DNA from: SFTH01 sp051878085
Lineage (GTDB): Bacteria > Bacillota > Clostridia > Christensenellales > Aristaeellaceae
Assembly (NCBI GenBank): GCA_051878085.1
Contig: JBJEJN010000002.1
Span: forward strand, 1-25,916
Reading direction: 5' to 3'
DNA length: 25,916 nt
The position numbers were made by a program, and so were the translations under genes. Shown piece by piece: positions 23,801 to 25,916 of this stretch (position 1 is the first letter of the stretch; every line of letters begins with the position of its first letter). The notes beneath the pieces are model-generated. The model searched no databases. It saw nothing but the letters and a program-made list of their open reading frames with translations, and was not told the DNA's origin.

Positions 23801-25134
23801 TTCTCGATGCGCACCGCGCCGATCTCGATGATCTGGTCGGCGTGGGTGTTGAGACCCGTGGTCTCCACGTCCAGCACCACGTAGGTCGCGCCGTCCAGGG
23901 GGCGGCTTCCATCGCCCTCCACGATGCCGGCGGCGTCCTCGATCAGGTAGCCCTCGCAACCGGGGATCAGCTTGATGCCGTTCTTCTTGGCCGCGCCGAA
24001 GGCCTCGGGGAAGGCCTGCACCACGCCGTGGTCGGTGATGGCGATGGCCTTGTGGCCCCACTTCGCGGCCTGCTTGATGAGGTCGCTGGGCGACGCGCAG
24101 GCGTCCATGGTGGAGAAGGAGGTGTGCAGGTGCAGCTCCACGCGCTTTTCGCTGGCGGTGTCCTTGCGCACGGGCTTCTCCGCCGGCTGGATGTCCGAGG
24201 CCATCAGCACCATCTCGTGCTTGAATTCGTCGTAGCGGTAGCTGCCGCGCACGGTGACCCAGTTGCCGTCCTTCAGACCCGCGCACAGCGCGTCGGCCTG
24301 GGCCTGAATGGACTTGGCGCTGTCATCGCCGCCGCGCTTGCTGCCCAGAAACAGCTTGCAGTTGACCGAGGAGGTGTTGTCCGAGAGGGAGAAGGTGATG
24401 ATCCTCGTCTGACCGTTCTTGGTCTCGCGCATCTCAAAGGCGGAGACCTCGCCGCGAACCACCAGTCGGCCCACGTCCTCGGTGATCTCCCGCATCTCGA
24501 TCACGGGATCGTGGATCACCTTGCCGTAGAGCGCGTCCGAGGGCGGCGGCGCGGACTTCTTCCTGTCGCCCTCCAGGTTCTTGGCGGTGTCCATGGCCAG
24601 CATCTCGGCTTCCTTCGCCCGGGCAGCGTTGATCTCCTGAATGCGACGCTCGTCGTCGCCGGTGCGCTTGAGCTGCACCTTCACCGGAAGGTCGAAGAGC
24701 TTTTTGAACAGCTCCTGAAGCATGCGGTCCACGCCCTGCATGCGCAGGTACTCCGCGCCCTCGCTGCTGGCGACGTTCACGGTGAGCACGTCGCCCTCCA
24801 GCTGCCAGGCGGTGCGGCTGTCGAGAAAGTGCACCGCGCCGGGACAGTCGTGGGACAGAAGCTCCTTGAGAAGCCTGGTTGCCCGGCCCACGTCCGCGCG
24901 CACGGCCTCCTTAAGTGCCGGATAGCGCAGATCCAGCGTCAGGCTGACGGTGGGGAAGGCAGCTGCGAGGGACATTTGCAGCCGCTTGTACTCCGAGCGG
25001 GTGAGGATGCGCTCCGAGCAGAGCTGCACCGTCATCCGGCCGGTCTTTTTCGATATGGATACGCGCGACAAAGAGAGACCGCCCGCGAGATCGGGGCTGT
25101 CCCTCTCAATCAGCTCTCTCCAGAGTTCTGACAT
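20803..25134 (-). CDS. polC: DNA polymerase III alpha subunit, PolC type
   Basis: The replicative DNA polymerase of low-GC Gram-positive lineages; 1443 residues, against 1437 in Bacillus subtilis. In order: an N-terminal domain (~1-210), an OB-fold (~225-310), and the first PHP segment with HLHTSFSTMDA and AITDHG (~335-370). The DEDDh 3'-5' proofreading exonuclease is inserted there (~418-575), with VLDVETTG giving Asp422 and Glu424, HNASFD giving Asp507 and HDARAT giving Asp565. The rest of PHP follows, then the palm with VGSRGSVGSS (~879-888), a four-Cys zinc site CPKC...CPVC (~908-936), PDIDLNF (~961-967) with catalytic Asp, and KLDVLGHDDPTML. The start is supported by GGAGGAAATCC before the ATG. 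It follows ispG by 29 bases and runs into the barnase gene. Confidence 0.98.
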   Translation of the reverse strand: MSELWRELIERDSPDLAGGLSLSRVSISKKTGRMTVQLCSERILTRSEYKRLQMSLAAAFPTVSLTLDLRYPALKEAVRADVGRATRLLKELLSHDCPGAVHFLDSRTAWQLEGDVLTVNVASSEGAEYLRMQGVDRMLQELFKKLFDLPVKVQLKRTGDDERRIQEINAARAKEAEMLAMDTAKNLEGDRKKSAPPPSDALYGKVIHDPVIEMREITEDVGRLVVRGEVSAFEMRETKNGQTRIITFSLSDNTSSVNCKLFLGSKRGGDDSAKSIQAQADALCAGLKDGNWVTVRGSYRYDEFKHEMVLMASDIQPAEKPVRKDTASEKRVELHLHTSFSTMDACASPSDLIKQAAKWGHKAIAITDHGVVQAFPEAFGAAKKNGIKLIPGCEGYLIEDAAGIVEGDGSRPLDGATYVVLDVETTGLNTHADQIIEIGAVRIENGMEVAEFSELIDPGCPVPERVTEITGISTAMLRGKPTLMDVMPAFAKFCEGAVLVAHNASFDISFFRRAFREAKLPFDHPVLDTLALVRNQYPQFKNHKLGNVCKQLGVSLANAHRAVHDARATSLVLLKVLHEVRAQKGVSTLGELNSCYQTDAGKQAYHIILLAYTQKGMENLYRLVSEGHLNYFHRTPRIPRSLISKYREGLIVGSACEAGELFRAVLDGRDERTLKRIASFYDYLEIQPIGNNEFLKREGTVSTDEDLRELNRKIVRLGDQLGKPVCATGDVHFMNPTDGIFRAILMASKGFEDADNQPPLYFRTTDDMLEEFSYLGAEKAREVVITNPNAIAERVEELHVFLPHPEGKETFQPYWPEAEHELRQITMDKAISIYGDPLPEIVQKRIDKELNAIIGYGFSTLYMIAVKLVAKSLSDGYIVGSRGSVGSSFVAFLSGITEVNSLSAHYICPKCKHYEFDVPAGYACGIDLPPKACPVCGTEMGRDGFNIPFEVFLGFKGNKVPDIDLNFSGEYQPVAHNYIKELFGAEFCFRAGTIGTIAEKTAYGYVLKYAEERGLSLSNAEKLRLASGITGVKRTTGQHPAGMVVLPKEYSIFQFTPIQHPADDMTSDTITTHFDFSSMHDVLVKLDVLGHDDPTMLRKLQDLTGIAPQKVPLHDPEVFGKIISLFSGTEALGITAEELGVSKTGTLGVPEFGTKFVRGMLEDTKPTSMEELIRISGLSHGTDVWLGNAADLVKAGVPLKECICTRDDIMNALIALGVDSEIAFKTMENVRKGKGLRPEMEEAIQAVDAPPWYIDSCKKIKYMFPRAHAVAYVTMALRIAYFKIYYPAAYYCCYLHRNAESFNASYMCTQSVDELREAYEGIKALDKAELTATKEDEATLLEILIEMNLRGVHIRPLDIYKSDAKDFFIDEEGFIVPPINSLPGVGTSAAEAFVEARKAGPFISQDDMVRRKVSKSVVETLKQAGCLNDLPETSQVSLFEFGG

Positions 25135-25163
25135 GGATTTCCTCCGTGGTTTATCTTTGGAAC

Positions 25164-25916
25164 TCAGTGCTCCGCAGCGTAGCGGCGCACCTCCTGAATC
25201 AGGATTTCCGCAAGGTCGCCGCGCACGGCCCTCGGGGGCTGGCCCTTGACGATCAGCGCGCCGCCGTCCTTTCCGCCCGCGACGCCGAGATCGGCCTCCT
25301 TCGCCTCGCCGGGGCCGTTGACGATGCAGCCCATCACGGCCACGCGGATGTGCTTTTTGATGTCCAGCGTGGCGCTGCGCACGGCATTTGCGATGCCCTC
25401 CACGTCAATGCAGGTGCGGCCGCAGGTGGGGCAGGAGATGATCTCCACGAAGTCGCTGCGCAGGCCGCAGGCGCGCAGAATGTTCAGCCCGGCAGGAACC
25501 TCCTGCACCGGATCGCCGGAGATGGATACGCGGATGGTGTCGCCGATGCCCTCCATCAGTAGCGTGCCGATGCCAACCGCGCTCTTGACCACGCCCACGT
25601 CCGCCGTGCCGGATTCGGTCACGCCGATGTGCTGAGGATAGTCGGTCTGCTGGTTCGCCAGGCGGCAGGCCTCGATCATGGTGCGCACGTTGGTGGCCTT
25701 GAAGGAGAGCACGATGTCGTCGTAGCCCGCGCGCTCCAGCATCCGCGCGTGGTTGAGGCCGCTCTCCACCATGCCCTGGGGGGTTACGCCGCCGTACTTG
25801 GTGAGGATTTCCTTTTCAATGGAGCCGGAATTCACGCCGATGCGCACCGGGATGCGGTGCTGCTTCAGGCAGTCCGCCAGCGCGCGCACGTTGGCCTCGC
25901 CGCCGATGTTGCCGGG
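25164..25916 (-). CDS. ispG: IspG, 4-hydroxy-3-methylbut-2-enyl diphosphate synthase (N-terminus outside window)
   Basis: The C-terminal 250 residues of the [4Fe-4S] enzyme that converts methylerythritol cyclodiphosphate to HMBPP in the MEP isoprenoid pathway. The visible part begins PGNIGGEANVRAL and includes RIGVNSGS. The cluster-binding region has CPTCGRTC and MGCIVNGPGEA, giving the three Cys and the Glu ligand expected for IspG. The GVAGGKDGGALIVKG tail and end RRYAAEH are typical. It is truncated only by the right window edge. The order ispG then polC is common in Clostridia, so this end of the window appears conserved. Confidence 0.97.
   Translation of the reverse strand, partial: PGNIGGEANVRALADCLKQHRIPVRIGVNSGSIEKEILTKYGGVTPQGMVESGLNHARMLERAGYDDIVLSFKATNVRTMIEACRLANQQTDYPQHIGVTESGTADVGVVKSAVGIGTLLMEGIGDTIRVSISGDPVQEVPAGLNILRACGLRSDFVEIISCPTCGRTCIDVEGIANAVRSATLDIKKHIRVAVMGCIVNGPGEAKEADLGVAGGKDGGALIVKGQPPRAVRGDLAEILIQEVRRYAAEH

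Overview
This window reads as a GC-rich chromosome segment from a Gram-positive anaerobe of the Clostridia/Firmicutes type. The evidence is a full-length PolC-type replicative DNA polymerase, the MEP isoprenoid enzyme IspG just upstream of it, strong GGAGG ribosome-binding sites, an LCP-family wall-polymer transferase, a CAP-domain secreted protein and nickel-pincer cofactor (Lar) genes. The genus is an inference that the sequence alone does not settle. The DNA is densely coding on both strands; no gene-free stretch exceeds about 250 bases. I see no rRNA, tRNA, CRISPR array, insertion sequence or phage gene.

Layout. (a) 1-3283, minus: two adjacent ABC-exporter half-transporters that look like a heterodimer; the second is cut by the left edge. 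(b) 3326-3427: back-to-back promoters with near-consensus boxes, one for the exporter and one for the operon to its right. (c) 3462-6806, plus: a tight four-gene operon, surE - CYTH phosphatase - larE - larC, with every junction overlapping, closed by a strong terminator. (d) 6902-11140, minus: a 1412-residue secreted protein with five peptidoglycan-binding modules, Ig-like modules and Pro/Glu/Thr-rich linkers that include a 21-bp tandem repeat. It is divergent from (e) 11356-12744, plus: a very acidic secreted protein of unknown function. (f) 12863-13870, minus: an LCP-family protein, divergent from (g) a slightly short enolase at 13991-15226. (h) 15273-16514, minus: a secreted CAP-domain protein with a C-terminal Ig-like domain, divergent from (i) 16765-18846, an EF-G-like GTPase with altered GTPase motifs. 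(j) 19005-19922: an AEC-family permease. (k) 19922-20031: four ~21-bp direct repeats running into a bidirectional terminator. (l) 20036-25916, minus: an apparent ispG - polC - barnase - barstar operon, with ispG cut by the right edge.

How the parts fit. Segments d, e, f and h are cell-surface or secreted functions. Segment c joins the sulfur-transfer and nickel-insertion steps of the nickel-pincer nucleotide cofactor to two phosphohydrolases, without larA or larB in view. Segment l places a secreted RNase and its intracellular inhibitor directly behind the replicative polymerase gene. The most noteworthy items are the surE-CYTH-larE-larC operon, the polC-linked barnase/barstar pair, and the unexplained repeat array before their shared terminator.
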